A stretch of DNA of 64,000 bases, taken from NCBI RefSeq assembly GCF_001274775.1, contig NZ_LGUE01000004.1:881025-945024 (forward strand), given 5' to 3'. Source of the stretch: Rossellomorea marisflavi. Lineage in GTDB: Bacteria; Bacillota; Bacilli; Bacillales; Bacillaceae_B. This document shows, piece after piece, positions 7,608 through 21,094 of the stretch (within the stretch, counting starts at the first letter, position 1; the number at the start of each line of letters is the position of its first letter). The notes below the pieces were generated by a model that saw nothing but the letters and a program-made list of their open reading frames with translations, was not told where the DNA came from and made no database searches. Position numbers and translations under genes: made by a program.

Positions 7608-8732
7608 TTACCGAGGATCTTTCAGCTGTCCGCCGTGGATCGTTTTTTCATTGAACGATAGATCCACTTCTTTTCCGAGCTTTTCGAGGAAGCTCTGTTC
7701 GCGTTTGGATACAAGGGAGATGACGGTGCCTGAAGCGCCCATCCTCCCCGTTCTGCCGGAGCGATGGATGTACTGCTTTGTATCGGTCGGGAAATCGAAA
7801 TGGACTACATGGGTGACCCCTTGGATATCAAGGCCTCGCGCTGCCACATCCGTTGTAAGGAGCATCGGGACTTTCCCAGCCCTGAAGCGGTCTAGAGATG
7901 CCTTCCTCTCCACCTTCTTGGATTCCCCTGCAAGTACCTCCAGATCCACGCCTTTAAATTTCAACTTTTCTTCTGCCTCGGAAAGCTTATCAAGCTGGTT
8001 GAAAAATACAAGGGCTTTTATGTCCTTGAAATGAGCAAGATTTCTCAGCGCCTCGATCTTATCACGGAGCTCTGTGTATACATAGAGATGCTCGACATTC
8101 GGCTGGTCCAGTTTTTCATCGATCTTCACTAATTCCGGATCCTGCAAGAGCTCTTCAGCCACCCTTGAGGTTTCCGGTGACAAAGTTGCAGAGAAGAAGA
8201 GCACCTGTCTCTCCTTCAGTGTTGATTTGATGATTTCCCGGACTTCTTTCACATGCTCGTGGGTGATCATCAGGTCGAACTCATCCACAACGATCGTTTT
8301 CACTTCATGCATCTTCAGTTTTTTCAGCTTCATGAGCTCCAGCAGACGTCCCGTTGTCCCGACGATGATATGAGGCTTCTTTTTCAGCTTTTCCAGCTGC
8401 TTTTTGATGTTCGCTCCACCGATGAAGGCTGCACCAGTCACGCCCGTATCTTTACCCCATTTAGTGATTTCCTGCTGAATTTGCATCACCAGTTCCCTTG
8501 AAGGAGCAATGATCACTGCCTGCGCCTGTTTTCTAGAAGGATCGATAGCCTGGATGATGGGAAGCAGATAGGCCAATGTTTTTCCTGTTCCTGTCGGAGA
8601 TTCGCAGATAAGATCCTTTCCTTCAAGCACCTTCGGGATGGCTTTCTCCTGGATCGGGGTCATGTCTCCAAAACCGGATTCTTCCCACGTCTTTTGTATG
8701 GCCGGGTGATCGATTAGTTCAGTTGCTTTCAT
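7608..8732 (-). CDS. yfmL: DEAD-box RNA helicase (YfmL-like)
   Basis: ATP-dependent RNA helicase; YfmL of B. subtilis is implicated in 50S ribosome assembly and cold growth. The 374-residue product has the Q motif TPIQEKAIPK, Walker A SPTGTGKT (45-52), motif II as DEFD (150-153) rather than DEAD, SAT (181-183), DVAARGLDI and HRSGRTGR (323-330). It lacks the long RNA-binding tail of CshA or DbpA. A frame open from 8777 exists, but AGAGGA upstream and the context favour ATG at 8732. That ATG overlaps the stop of the sensor kinase gene (ATGA), so translation of the two is probably coupled. Confidence 0.88.
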   Translation of the reverse strand: MKATELIDHPAIQKTWEESGFGDMTPIQEKAIPKVLEGKDLICESPTGTGKTLAYLLPIIQAIDPSRKQAQAVIIAPSRELVMQIQQEITKWGKDTGVTGAAFIGGANIKKQLEKLKKKPHIIVGTTGRLLELMKLKKLKMHEVKTIVVDEFDLMITHEHVKEVREIIKSTLKERQVLFFSATLSPETSRVAEELLQDPELVKIDEKLDQPNVEHLYVYTELRDKIEALRNLAHFKDIKALVFFNQLDKLSEAEEKLKFKGVDLEVLAGESKKVERKASLDRFRAGKVPMLLTTDVAARGLDIQGVTHVVHFDFPTDTKQYIHRSGRTGRMGASGTVISLVSKREQSFLEKLGKEVDLSFNEKTIHGGQLKDPR

Positions 8733-10060
8733 GTTACATTCCTCTCTTCTACATCGGCACATGTGCTTCCTTTCCATAATGGAAGGCGGATTTCCACCGT
8801 TGTACCGACATCTTTTTCTGTTTTGAATAGCAAGGAGCCTTTATGGCGCTGGATGATTTTTTGACATACAGCAAGTCCAAGTCCGGTTCCTTTTTCTTTT
8901 GTCGAGTAGAATGGTTCTCCGAGTCGCTCCACGCGCTCCGGATCCATTCCTGTACCGTTATCTTCTACATATATGAAGGCGTGATCATCGGAACTTCCTA
9001 ACGTTATGCACACATGGCCGTTCCGACTCTCCGGTATGGATTCCACACCATTCTTGATAATATTGATGAATACCTGCTTAAGCTGATTGCCCTCGCCAAT
9101 CACGAGCATATCCTCGGATCCACTATTGCGGAAGCTCATGGACACATTGTCCATATGCGCCTGCGCTTCCATCAGTACGAGGACATGGGATAATAATTGG
9201 TCGATTCGGTGAGGACGAAACGGGATATCCTGTTGTTTACCGAGTATGAGCATTTCTCCTGAGATCAAATCGATCCGGTCAACTTCCTGGTGCATGATAT
9301 CCAGATAGGATGATTGCACTTCATTTGACGATTTCAACAATTGGATGAAGCCTTTCAGAGAAGTCAGTGGATTCCTGATCTCATGTGCGACAGCTGCTGC
9401 CAGCTGTCCGATGACCGAAAGCTTTTCCGATGCGAGTGCCATTTCCTCGTTTTTCCTCTCCCGGGTGATATCACGGGCAATGGCAAACATACCGGTTACC
9501 TCTTCATTGACGATGATGGGAACGAAGGAGCATCGCACCAATTTTGAACGATCACCAAGGTGAATGGTCGTTTCAAATGCGGAAGGCACCCCTTTCAATG
9601 TTTTGTCATGGTGATCTTTCAACATGTTCAGGTCATTCTTCTCCAAGTATCGGCTGAACGAAACCGACTTGAGGCGATCCATGGGCGATTCTAGGAGTTT
9701 TTCCGCTTCGCTGTTCACATATATGACCTGTCCATTCAAGGATAATTCAATGACGGCATCGGGGTTTTGCTCAATAAGGGAATGGTAGTGCTGATTCCTG
9801 CTTTCAAGCTGGACTTCTTTCTTACGCAACCGCTCATTGGCAAGTGTAATTTCACGTGTGGTCTTATGGACAAGGAAATAGAGCACTACGCCTGTGATGA
9901 GGATGAAAAACCACCCTTTAAAGCGTTGGAAGTAAATATATAAACCTAAATTTTCCTTTGCCAAGTGAATCGACACATAGTCAGATAAAAAAATCCAAAG
10001 CAATCCGACCAGGAAATACAACAATGCAATCCGCGCGGCTATCCATTTAGCTTGTCCCAT
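8729..10060 (-). CDS. PAS-domain sensor histidine kinase, sporulation-kinase-like
   Basis: Membrane-anchored histidine kinase of 443 residues. Two membrane helices (about 7-29 and 47-64) flank a very short external loop. A PAS domain (about 92-205) follows, then HisKA with the H-box AAVAHEIRNPLTSLKGF (His226), the N-box around NIIKNGVESIP (333-343), DNGTGMD (367-373) and GTGLGLAV (391-398). No response regulator gene is adjacent, as is usual for orphan kinases that feed the Spo0A phosphorelay; that role is inferred from family resemblance. ATG at 10060 is preferred over GTG at 10072 because AGGTGA lies 8 nt before it. Confidence 0.82.
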   Translation of the reverse strand: MGQAKWIAARIALLYFLVGLLWIFLSDYVSIHLAKENLGLYIYFQRFKGWFFILITGVVLYFLVHKTTREITLANERLRKKEVQLESRNQHYHSLIEQNPDAVIELSLNGQVIYVNSEAEKLLESPMDRLKSVSFSRYLEKNDLNMLKDHHDKTLKGVPSAFETTIHLGDRSKLVRCSFVPIIVNEEVTGMFAIARDITRERKNEEMALASEKLSVIGQLAAAVAHEIRNPLTSLKGFIQLLKSSNEVQSSYLDIMHQEVDRIDLISGEMLILGKQQDIPFRPHRIDQLLSHVLVLMEAQAHMDNVSMSFRNSGSEDMLVIGEGNQLKQVFINIIKNGVESIPESRNGHVCITLGSSDDHAFIYVEDNGTGMDPERVERLGEPFYSTKEKGTGLGLAVCQKIIQRHKGSLLFKTEKDVGTTVEIRLPLWKGSTCADVEERNVT

Positions 10061-10268
10061 CTTAAGCGTCACCTAAATTCACGTAGTCTTTCCTATATGG
10101 TTTCACCAACTATGATGAATTATCACAGTGCTGTTTCCGACTCCCCTATCATACCACGCCATGATGGTGCTTAGGAGATGATTTCAGATCACCTGTCTTT
10201 TTTTGTCGCCCTCCTTCTATTCCTGATATGCAAACGATGAAGAGCAAGGGAATCGTCATGGCAAGTAG

Positions 10269-10309
10269 AAAAAAAGCCCGCCCCACCGCTTCATAGCGGA
10301 AAAGGACGG
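10269..10309 (-). terminator. Terminator of the hom-thrC-thrB operon
   Basis: On the minus strand CCGTCCTTTTCCGC pairs with GCGGTGGGGCGGG (one internal mismatch plus G-U) around TATGAA and is followed by seven T. The thrB stop codon lies inside the hairpin. Confidence 0.75.
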
Positions 10310-11220
10310 ACCTTCGGCTGTTCAAGGACAGAGCTTCCTTCGGATGTGATCAGAAGGTGACGGACGAGCATATGGGGAAATGACTGCTTCATTTCGTTCG
10401 CGAGATCCGCTCCTTTCCCCTTCCCCGTAAAGCAAGCAATTGTAGGGCCGGCCCCACTTAGAGCGACGCCGAATGCCCCTGCTTCAAGTGCCGTCCTTTC
10501 CACCAGATCATAATGTGGTAAGAGGCTTTTGCGGTATGGCTGATGATAGCGATCCGCCTTCATCATCTTGCCGGCTGTTTCAAGATCACCAGTCAGGAGG
10601 GAAGCCACCAGGACATTGGATACGGATCCTGCCAGGACCGATTCTGTGAATGAAAGTTCATCAGGCAGTGCTTCCCGTGCCTCAGAAGTCTTCAGCTCCG
10701 TCGGTGGAATGACTGCGACCACATCGAAAGCAGGATTTGCAATCGATACGAGTTCCACATCCTCTCCCGACTGAGTCGCAATCACAAGTCCTCCGTAAAG
10801 GGATGCCCCCACATTATCAGGGTGGCCTTCAAATCGATTGGCTTCCTTCAGCTTATCAAGCATCGTCAGGTTCAACCCACAGGCGGCATTCGCCAGTTCA
10901 ACCCCGGCGATGACGGCTGCTGCACTCGATCCGAGTCCCCGGGTGAGCGGGATCATGCTCTCCACCGACAGCTTGCACGGCGGATGGACCCTCCCATGAC
11001 GCCCTGCTACTTCCTTGGCTACGCCTACGATGAAATGCTCCTCATCCTGCGGGAAATCTTCAAGTTCCGGAGAAAGGGGGATGACCTCCCATCGCTCCGC
11101 TTCCTCGACATCAAGGTTCAGATAGAGGTTCAGGGAGAGGCCGATGGAATCAAAACCCGGTCCAAGATTCGCCGTACTGGCTGGTACAGTGATCTTCCAA
11201 GAGCGCGCTTCGCCTACCAT
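10291..11220 (-). CDS. thrB: Homoserine kinase
   Basis: Phosphorylates L-homoserine to O-phosphohomoserine, the substrate of threonine synthase. The 309-residue GHMP-kinase fold shows [18 protein letters not shown] at the N-terminus and the ATP-binding loop [16 protein letters not shown] (about 91-106), with the GHMP C-terminal motif [13 protein letters not shown]. Length equals that of B. subtilis ThrB. It overlaps the end of thrC by 7 nt and is the last gene of hom-thrC-thrB. Confidence 0.95.
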   Translation of the reverse strand: MVGEARSWKITVPASTANLGPGFDSIGLSLNLYLNLDVEEAERWEVIPLSPELEDFPQDEEHFIVGVAKEVAGRHGRVHPPCKLSVESMIPLTRGLGSSAAAVIAGVELANAACGLNLTMLDKLKEANRFEGHPDNVGASLYGGLVIATQSGEDVELVSIANPAFDVVAVIPPTELKTSEAREALPDELSFTESVLAGSVSNVLVASLLTGDLETAGKMMKADRYHQPYRKSLLPHYDLVERTALEAGAFGVALSGAGPTIACFTGKGKGADLANEMKQSFPHMLVRHLLITSEGSSVLEQPKVRPFPL

Positions 11221-12278
11221 ACCCCCATCGTCCCCTTGATATAGTCCTTCACGGCTTCCCTATCATTCGGGAGTTTCGCCGGGATGACGGGACTATATTC
11301 GATCGCCGTCTGGGGATCTTTCAGGCCATTCCCCGTGAGGACGGCCACAACCTTCGATCCTTTAGGCAGCACGCCTGACTGGATGGATTTGCGGATGCCT
11401 GCGATGGAAGCACATGAGGCTGGTTCGGCAAAGATCCCCTCTGTCTTGGCAAGAAGCTGATACGCTTCAATGATCTCTTCATCCGTGACCTCATTGATAT
11501 GGCCATTCGATTCCTTCAGGGCATCCACTGCCAGCGACCAGCTCGCCGGGTTGCCGATCCTGATCGCCGTCGCCAAGGTTTCAGGCTGCTCGATCACCCG
11601 ATCATGAACAAGCGGTGCGGCACCGGATGCTTCGAATCCGAACATCCTCGGGAGACCAGATTGCTTCTTCCCATCGTATTCCTTGAATCCTTTCCAGTAA
11701 GCAGAGATATTCCCTGCGTTCCCCACAGGAATAGCCAGGATATCCGGTGCAGATCCAAGCGTATCCACCACCTCGAATGCTGCCGTCTTCTGTCCTTCCA
11801 GCCGATATGGATTCACTGAATTGACCAGGGTTACCGCTTCGGTCCGGCTAAGATCCCGCACGATTTCCAGCGCTTGATCAAAATTCCCTTCAATGGAGAC
11901 GATCTCGGCGCCGTACATGACCGCCTGGGCAAGTTTTCCTTGTGCGATCTTACCTTCAGGTATAACGACGATACATTTGAGTCCGGCACGTGCGGCATAG
12001 GCTGCAGCAGACGCTGATGTGTTACCGGTGGATGCACAGATGACTGTGGAGCTTCCTTCTTCGACCGCCTTTGCCACCGCCAGGACCATGCCGCGATCCT
12101 TGAAGGAGCCCGTCGGATTTGCTCCTTCAACCTTCACATGAAGATCGATCCCCCACTCCTTGGACAGGGTTTCAAGCTTGATGAGGGGTGTATTCCCCTC
12201 ATGCAGCGTCAATCCCGGTGTCTGCCCCGAAACAGGCAGGTTCTCTCCATACTCTTTGATCAGTCCATCCCAACTCAT
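11214..12278 (-). CDS. thrC: Threonine synthase
   Basis: PLP enzyme converting O-phosphohomoserine to L-threonine. The 354-residue short (Bacillus-type) form carries the PLP lysine in [13 protein letters not shown] (Lys60) and the phosphate-binding loop [11 protein letters not shown]. The ATG follows GGAGG at 9-nt spacing and overlaps the hom stop (ATGA, 4 nt), indicating translational coupling inside the threonine operon. Confidence 0.95.
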   Translation of the reverse strand: MSWDGLIKEYGENLPVSGQTPGLTLHEGNTPLIKLETLSKEWGIDLHVKVEGANPTGSFKDRGMVLAVAKAVEEGSSTVICASTGNTSASAAAYAARAGLKCIVVIPEGKIAQGKLAQAVMYGAEIVSIEGNFDQALEIVRDLSRTEAVTLVNSVNPYRLEGQKTAAFEVVDTLGSAPDILAIPVGNAGNISAYWKGFKEYDGKKQSGLPRMFGFEASGAAPLVHDRVIEQPETLATAIRIGNPASWSLAVDALKESNGHINEVTDEEIIEAYQLLAKTEGIFAEPASCASIAGIRKSIQSGVLPKGSKVVAVLTGNGLKDPQTAIEYSPVIPAKLPNDREAVKDYIKGTMGVW

Positions 12279-13573
12279 GCCTTTCCGCCTCCTTCCACTC
12301 TGTAGGTGCTCTCGATGGAATGCACCGTTTCCTCGTCTTTCAGTTCCATAAGGATATCCTCGAAATGATCCAGGGATGCCTGATGGGTCACGACGACAAT
12401 TTCGGCTGCACCCTCCGCTGCCAACGGGTTTTGAAGGATTTTCTCGAATCCTACTCCGTGAGAAGCAAAAATGCTGGTCAGCTTCGACAGTACGCCCACC
12501 TCATCTCTAACATGGAGACGAAGGAAGTGTTTCGACTTGATTTCAGACGACTCCTTGAGCTTCTTCGTGAACTGGGGATGGACGGCGCTTTTCCCATTGA
12601 CGCCAAGCCTCATATTCTTCATGATCCCCACCATATCCGATACAACCGCAGTGGCCGTCGGGAGACTGCCTGCACCCGGTCCATAGAACATCGTTTCACC
12701 AACAGCTTCGCCATAAACATATACGGCATTATACTCATCATTCACTGAAGCAAGAGGGTGCTCCTTCTGCAGCAGGGTCGGTTCTACGCTTACCTCCACC
12801 TTCTCCCCGTCCCGATGCGCATAGCCGATGAGCTTCATCGCATAGTCGAACTGCTCTGCGTACTGAATGTCTTCTCCCGTCACTCCTGTGATCCCTTTGA
12901 CCTTTACGTCTGCAAGATCGACATTCATGGAAAAACCGAGCGTGGAGAGGATCGCCATCTTCCTTGCAGCATCTAGACCACCGACGTCTGCCGTTGGATC
13001 GGCTTCGGCATACCCGAGGTCCTGAGCTTCCTTCAGCACCTCTTCGAAATTGCTGCCTTCTTTCGTCATCTTTGTGAGGATGAAGTTCGTCGTCCCGTTG
13101 ACGATCCCCATCATCTTCGTGATCCGATCGGAGGAAAGGCCGTCTACCAAGCTTCTGAGGATCGGGATCCCACCGGCGACGCTTGCCTCGTAGAAAAGGT
13201 CGCAGCCGTTTTCAGATGCTGTCTTCAATAGTTCCGGTCCATGAAGGGCCATAAGATCCTTATTGGCCGTCACAACATGCTTTCTCTGCTTCAGTGCGGA
13301 TAAAAGGTGTTCCTTTGTAGCCTCGATGCCCCCCATGACCTCTACGATAATATCAATCTCAGGATCGTTCAGGACTTCGGCTGGATCCGTTGTGAGGACC
13401 TCCCTTCCGAGCTTCAGATCTCGTTCCTTCTCAAGCTCCTGGACGAGTGCTTTTCTCACTTTTACCGGGCAGCCGATCTGATGGGTCAGCTTATCCTGAT
13501 GATTCTCTACTATTTTCACGACCCCTGACCCCACTGTTCCGAGTCCCAAGAGTCCGATTGATATGGATTCCAT
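12275..13573 (-). CDS. hom: Homoserine dehydrogenase
   Basis: Reduces aspartate semialdehyde to homoserine using NAD(P)H, at the branch to threonine and methionine. The 432-residue protein has the Rossmann motif [10 protein letters not shown] (10-19), the catalytic-domain segment [14 protein letters not shown] (about 155-168) and a C-terminal ACT domain (about 350-430, [20 protein letters not shown]) that normally binds threonine for feedback control. It is the first gene of the operon. ATG at 13573 lies 10 nt from GGAGG. A sigma-A promoter is 60 nt upstream. Confidence 0.95.
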   Translation of the reverse strand: MESISIGLLGLGTVGSGVVKIVENHQDKLTHQIGCPVKVRKALVQELEKERDLKLGREVLTTDPAEVLNDPEIDIIVEVMGGIEATKEHLLSALKQRKHVVTANKDLMALHGPELLKTASENGCDLFYEASVAGGIPILRSLVDGLSSDRITKMMGIVNGTTNFILTKMTKEGSNFEEVLKEAQDLGYAEADPTADVGGLDAARKMAILSTLGFSMNVDLADVKVKGITGVTGEDIQYAEQFDYAMKLIGYAHRDGEKVEVSVEPTLLQKEHPLASVNDEYNAVYVYGEAVGETMFYGPGAGSLPTATAVVSDMVGIMKNMRLGVNGKSAVHPQFTKKLKESSEIKSKHFLRLHVRDEVGVLSKLTSIFASHGVGFEKILQNPLAAEGAAEIVVVTHQASLDHFEDILMELKDEETVHSIESTYRVEGGGKA

Positions 13574-13630
13574 ATAGCCATAACCTCCATGTGTTCATTT
13601 GGAATATACAATTGTTCTTCTATAGAGGAC

Positions 13631-13659
13631 ATTATAGAGGAAACATCCAGCCCTTACAA
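13631..13659 (-). promoter_or_regulatory. Sigma-A promoter of hom-thrC-thrB
   Basis: Minus strand TTGTAA (13654-13659), 17-bp spacer, TATAAT (13631-13636). No T-box or other leader structure was seen between it and hom. Confidence 0.75.
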
Positions 13660-13687
13660 TAGATTTTTCAGAATAAATGGAAAATAT

Positions 13688-13727
13688 ACAAAAGACCGGT
13701 TCCTCCCACCAAAAGAGAGGACCGCCC
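13688..13727 (-). terminator. Terminator of the ilv-leu operon, after ilvA
   Basis: Stem CGGTTCCTC (13697-13705) / GAGGACCG (13717-13724) with one bulged base. It is followed on the minus strand by GGTCTTTTGTATATTTT, about 30 nt beyond the ilvA stop. Confidence 0.6.
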
Positions 13728-13756
13728 TTCACGCAAAGAGCCGCCCTTCCCCATGT

Positions 13757-14740
13757 TTACAGGATATGATGAAGCTGCCGGGCAGACTTCGACAGATCAC
13801 GGAAAACCGAGATCTTTCCTGGATCAATATTGCCTCCGCTGATGACGCAGCCAACCTTCTTCCCCTGAACGTTCACCTTTTTACAGATAACCGCCGCAAG
13901 GGAAGCGGCGCCCGCCCCTTCAACCAAGGTCTTTTCCCGTTCAAGCATGAACATGATGGCACAGGAAATTTCTTCATCCGTTACCGTCACCATATCATCG
14001 ACGTATTTTTTGATGATGGGGAAGGTCAGTTCCCCTGGCTTTTTCACAAGCAGTCCATCTGCAATCGTATGGACATGCTCCAGGGGACCTTTCCCCCTTC
14101 CAGTGAAGAAGTTGTAGGTGGCAGGTGCCCCCAGTGCCTGAACACCGATGATTCGGACCTTCGGGTGAAAGGCTTTGACGGCAGAGGCCATACCCGCAAG
14201 GAGGCCACCCCCTCCGACCGGTACGAGGATGACTTCCAAGTCACTCAGTTGTTGAAGCATTTCAAGCGCTACCGTCCCCTGTCCTGCCATTACCTTCGGA
14301 TCATCGAATGCATGGACGAAGGTGGAGCCCCGCTGCTGTTGATCTTCGAGGGCCGACTGGAAGGCTTCGTTGTACGTATCTCCACCTAGTACAACCCCTG
14401 CACCGTAATGTCTGGTAGCCGCGACTTTCGTAGAAGGAGTGCGTTTGGGCATGAAGATTTTCGAAGGGACGTTCCTCATGGCCGCTGCCAGGGCCACACC
14501 CTGTGCATGGTTGCCTGCCGATGCGGCAATGATTCCTTTCTCTGCATCCACTTCCGGGAGGGACATGATTTTGTTCATGGCTCCCCGGACTTTGAAGGAG
14601 CCCGTACGCTGAAGGTTCTCCATCTTCATATAAATGTCGCCGCCCGTGTAGGCATTCAAGGTGGCCGACTGCTTCAAAGGGGTCCGGTGCACTTGATGGC
14701 CGATTCGTTCCATTGCTTCTACAACGTCAGTGTGATCCAT
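13757..14740 (-). CDS. ilvA: Threonine ammonia-lyase, short form without ACT domain
   Basis: PLP-dependent deamination of threonine to 2-oxobutanoate, the first step of isoleucine synthesis. The 327-residue catalytic domain shows the PLP lysine motif GSFKVRGAM (Lys50), ASAGNHAQG and the phosphate-binding [10 protein letters not shown]. It ends at about 325 residues, so the C-terminal ACT-like regulatory domain of biosynthetic IlvA (about 420 residues in B. subtilis) is absent. It therefore resembles TdcB/YbgE-type catabolic dehydratases in architecture, yet it sits as the last gene of the ilv-leu operon, its ATG overlapping the leuD stop by 1 nt (TAATG). Serine dehydratase activity is also possible. 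Confidence 0.88.
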   Translation of the reverse strand: MDHTDVVEAMERIGHQVHRTPLKQSATLNAYTGGDIYMKMENLQRTGSFKVRGAMNKIMSLPEVDAEKGIIAASAGNHAQGVALAAAMRNVPSKIFMPKRTPSTKVAATRHYGAGVVLGGDTYNEAFQSALEDQQQRGSTFVHAFDDPKVMAGQGTVALEMLQQLSDLEVILVPVGGGGLLAGMASAVKAFHPKVRIIGVQALGAPATYNFFTGRGKGPLEHVHTIADGLLVKKPGELTFPIIKKYVDDMVTVTDEEISCAIMFMLEREKTLVEGAGAASLAAVICKKVNVQGKKVGCVISGGNIDPGKISVFRDLSKSARQLHHIL

Positions 14741-15345
14741 TAAATTCCCAAGCTACTCACCTCATATTTTTTTTCATAGGCATCAATACTCTCACCGTAT
14801 TCAAGGGTCAATCCGATTTCATCCAGCCCTTTGATGAGCATATTCTTCCAATAGGAATCGATGGAGAAGGCCACCTGCAAGCCTTCGGAATCCTCGATCG
14901 TCTGATCCTCAAGTGAAATCTCTATTTTATACTGCTCAGCCTTCCGCTCATTCGCCCAAAGCTGATCAACGATTTGATCGTCAAGACGGATCGGGAGGAT
15001 GCCGTTTTTCAAGCAGTTGTTATGGAAGATATCTGCAAAACTCTTCGCAATGACCACTTTGAATCCGAAATCCTGAAGCGCCCAGGGGGCGTGCTCCCTC
15101 GATGAACCACATCCGAAATTCTTCCCTCCGATCAATATCCCGGCATCTTTGTAGGTCGGGGTGTCAAGGAGAAAACCTTTCCTCAATGTCTTCCCATCGT
15201 CTTCAAATCGCCAATGATAGAATAGGAACTGACCGAAGCCTTGGCGTTCGATCCGCTTCAAGAACTGTTTCGGGATGATTTGATCTGTATCGACGTGATC
15301 CCGGTGCAACGGGAATACACTCTCTTTTACATGATTGATTGCCAC
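14740..15345 (-). CDS. leuD: 3-isopropylmalate dehydratase small subunit
   Basis: With LeuC forms isopropylmalate isomerase in leucine synthesis. The 201-residue swivel domain shows DTDQIIPKQFLKR near the N-terminus and GGKNFGCGSSREHAPWAL in the middle, both family hallmarks. Start is GTG at 15345 behind GGAGGTGG. It lies 11 nt downstream of leuC. Confidence 0.95.
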   Translation of the reverse strand: MAINHVKESVFPLHRDHVDTDQIIPKQFLKRIERQGFGQFLFYHWRFEDDGKTLRKGFLLDTPTYKDAGILIGGKNFGCGSSREHAPWALQDFGFKVVIAKSFADIFHNNCLKNGILPIRLDDQIVDQLWANERKAEQYKIEISLEDQTIEDSEGLQVAFSIDSYWKNMLIKGLDEIGLTLEYGESIDAYEKKYEVSSLGI

Positions 15346-15356
15346 GGTGCCACCTC

Positions 15357-16772
15357 CTATGATACTGAAATTCTTTCTAATTTCCGGACATCCGTCAGCT
15401 TACCCGTCACGGCAGCGGCCGCTGCCATGGAAGGGCTGAGGAGATGGGTGCGCGACCCGTTGCCCTGCCTGCCTTCGAAATTACGGTTGGATGTAGAGGC
15501 ACATCGCTTACCCGGCGGGACGATATCATCATTCATGGCGAGGCACATGCTGCATCCTGCCTCCCTCCATTCAAAGCCCGCTTCCTGGAAGATGGTATGG
15601 AGACCTGCTTCCTCGGCCTGTTGCTTTACGCTGAACGAGCCTGGAACGACAAGTGCCGTTACCCCGTCCTTCACCTTATGACCCTGCACCACTTCGGCGG
15701 CTGCTCTTAAATCGCTCAACCGCGAGTTGGTACAGGAGCCGATGAATACATAGTCGATGGTGATGTCTTCAATGGACTGATCGGGCTCAAGGCCCATATA
15801 GTGAAGGGCACGCTCGATCCCTTCACGGTCCGACGCGTCTTCATACGACTGTGGATCCGGAATCCTCGCCGTGATGGGCGCCCCCATCCCTGGGTTCGTC
15901 CCCCAGGTGACATGAGGCTCGATGTCCTCTCCCTTCACCTCGATCCGTTGATCATACTCGGCATCGGCATCACTCTGCAGGGACAGCCAATCCTCTTTCA
16001 GCTCCTGGAATGAGCGATTCCTCGGAAGGTTCGGACGCCCTTCAAGATAGGATACTGTCGTCTCGTCAGGACTGATGAGACCTGCTTTTGCACCTGCTTC
16101 GATACTCATATTACAGACGGTCATCCGCTCTTCCATGGAAAGGTTCCTGATGACGTCGCCCGTGAACTCGATGACGTGTCCGGTACCGAATCCGACACCG
16201 TGGGTGGAAATGATGTTCAGGATCACATCTTTTGCCGTCACCCCGAATCCAAGCTTTCCGGATACGTTCACCTGAAGGGTCTTCGGCTTCGATTGCCAAA
16301 GGGTCTGGGTAGCCAATACATGCTCCACCTCACTCGTCCCGATCCCGAACGCCAGGGCACCGAATGCCCCATGCGTGGATGTATGGCTATCCCCGCAGAC
16401 AATCGTCTTCCCTGGCTGTGTGAGTCCGAGCTCCGGACCGATGACGTGGACGATCCCTTGATCAGGATGATGGATATCGGCTAACGTAACGCCGAATTCC
16501 CGGCAATTCTTCTTTAGGGTATCCATCTGGAGTCGTGCAATTTCATCACGGATGATATGCCGCTCCTTTGTCGGGACGTTATGATCCATCGTCGCGTAGG
16601 TCAGATCGGGACGGCGTACCTGCCGTCCTTTCATGCGCAGACCTTCGAATGCCTGGGGGGAGGTGACTTCATGCACCAGATGCAGATCGATATATAAGAG
16701 GTCCGGCTTTCCTTCTTCCCTTTGTACAACATGCCTTTCCCAAATCTTTTCAATAATGTTTTTGCCCGTCAT
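15357..16772 (-). CDS. leuC: 3-isopropylmalate dehydratase large subunit
   Basis: Aconitase-family subunit (471 aa) that carries the [4Fe-4S] cluster. The first cluster Cys lies in [14 protein letters not shown], the other two in the motif [24 protein letters not shown] is the usual substrate-site segment. It converts 2-isopropylmalate to 3-isopropylmalate together with LeuD. ATG follows AAGGAGGGAG. The gene order leuA-leuB-leuC-leuD matches B. subtilis. Confidence 0.96.
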   Translation of the reverse strand: MTGKNIIEKIWERHVVQREEGKPDLLYIDLHLVHEVTSPQAFEGLRMKGRQVRRPDLTYATMDHNVPTKERHIIRDEIARLQMDTLKKNCREFGVTLADIHHPDQGIVHVIGPELGLTQPGKTIVCGDSHTSTHGAFGALAFGIGTSEVEHVLATQTLWQSKPKTLQVNVSGKLGFGVTAKDVILNIISTHGVGFGTGHVIEFTGDVIRNLSMEERMTVCNMSIEAGAKAGLISPDETTVSYLEGRPNLPRNRSFQELKEDWLSLQSDADAEYDQRIEVKGEDIEPHVTWGTNPGMGAPITARIPDPQSYEDASDREGIERALHYMGLEPDQSIEDITIDYVFIGSCTNSRLSDLRAAAEVVQGHKVKDGVTALVVPGSFSVKQQAEEAGLHTIFQEAGFEWREAGCSMCLAMNDDIVPPGKRCASTSNRNFEGRQGNGSRTHLLSPSMAAAAAVTGKLTDVRKLERISVS

Positions 16773-16811
16773 GAGCTCCCTCCTTATTCTTCTGTCGCAT
16801 TTTGATTTCTC

Positions 16812-17924
16812 TTATAGGTAAGCTGATAGAATCGAAGATAGTGCATGATCTGCTTCCAGTCTCTCTACGACGAGATCGCTCATGGCTTCAGTCCCGACTG
16901 CAGTGCCCCTTCCACCACTCCAAAGGTCACCTGTCCGGAAGCCTGCATTCAACACTTCCTGCACGGCCATTTCGATCATTTCCGCCTCTTCCTGCATACC
17001 GAATGAATGCCTCAGCATCATGGCCACCGACAGGATCATGGCGAGGGGATTGGCTTTTCCTTTCCCTGCGATATCCGGCGCCGATCCATGGACCGGTTCA
17101 TAGAGTCCGAATGCGTCCTCCCGCAGGCTGGCTGAAGGCAGCATGCCCAGTGATCCGGTGATCATGGAGGCTTCATCACTGAGGATGTCCCCGAACATAT
17201 TCTCCGTTACCATGACATCGAATTGACCCGGCTGATACATGAGCTTCATTGCAGCTACATCAACAAGCATGTGCTCCACTTCCACTTCCGGGTATTCCTT
17301 TGCTGCTTCGTTGACGATTTCTCTCCACATTCGGCTTGTTTCCAATACATTGGCCTTGTCGACGGATGTGAGGCGCTTCTTCCTCTTTTGAGCAAGACGG
17401 AAAGCTTTATGGACGATCCGTTCGATCTCTGACTTTTCATAGACCAGGGTGTCGACGGCCACTTCATCTTCTGCTCCCTGCCTTCCGGATGGCTGCCCGA
17501 AGTACAGTCCCCCCGTCAGTTCCCGAACGATGATCATATCGACATCTTCCACGATTTCCTTTTTCAGGGGGGATGCTGAGATCAAGCTGTCAAATGCCTT
17601 TACCGGCCGAAGGTTCGCAAACAGTTCGAATTCCTTCCGGATCCCAAGAAGACCTTTTTCCGGCCTCTGTTCTTTAGGAAGGTTCTCCCACTGCGGTCCT
17701 CCGACGGCACCAAGAAGGATGGCATCACTCTTCTTGCATAGCTCGATCGTTTCTGCCGGGAGCGGACTGCCGAATTGATCGACGGCCGCTCCTCCGATGT
17801 ATCCTTTTTCCACTTCAAACTCATGGTTGAACCAATCACCCACGGCCTTCAGAACCTTCAGGGCCCCATCCATCACTTCCGGCCCGATTCCATCTCCAGG
17901 TAATACAGCAATTTTCTTTTTCAT
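16812..17924 (-). CDS. leuB: 3-isopropylmalate dehydrogenase
   Basis: NAD-dependent oxidative decarboxylation of 3-isopropylmalate to 2-oxoisocaproate. The 370-residue protein shows [10 protein letters not shown] at the N-terminus, the Arg-rich site segment [15 protein letters not shown], and [21 protein letters not shown] with the metal-binding Asp residues. The last ~15 residues ([17 protein letters not shown]) extend slightly beyond B. subtilis LeuB (365 aa). Start is ATG behind AGGGAGGG. It lies 45 nt after leuA. Confidence 0.95.
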   Translation of the reverse strand: MKKKIAVLPGDGIGPEVMDGALKVLKAVGDWFNHEFEVEKGYIGGAAVDQFGSPLPAETIELCKKSDAILLGAVGGPQWENLPKEQRPEKGLLGIRKEFELFANLRPVKAFDSLISASPLKKEIVEDVDMIIVRELTGGLYFGQPSGRQGAEDEVAVDTLVYEKSEIERIVHKAFRLAQKRKKRLTSVDKANVLETSRMWREIVNEAAKEYPEVEVEHMLVDVAAMKLMYQPGQFDVMVTENMFGDILSDEASMITGSLGMLPSASLREDAFGLYEPVHGSAPDIAGKGKANPLAMILSVAMMLRHSFGMQEEAEMIEMAVQEVLNAGFRTGDLWSGGRGTAVGTEAMSDLVVERLEADHALSSILSAYL

Positions 17925-17969
17925 GAGAATGTCCCTCCCTGAAGGGGCGTCGCCACCCCTGTTATGTTG

Positions 17970-21090
<3,121 letters not shown>

Positions 21091-21094
<4 letters not shown>

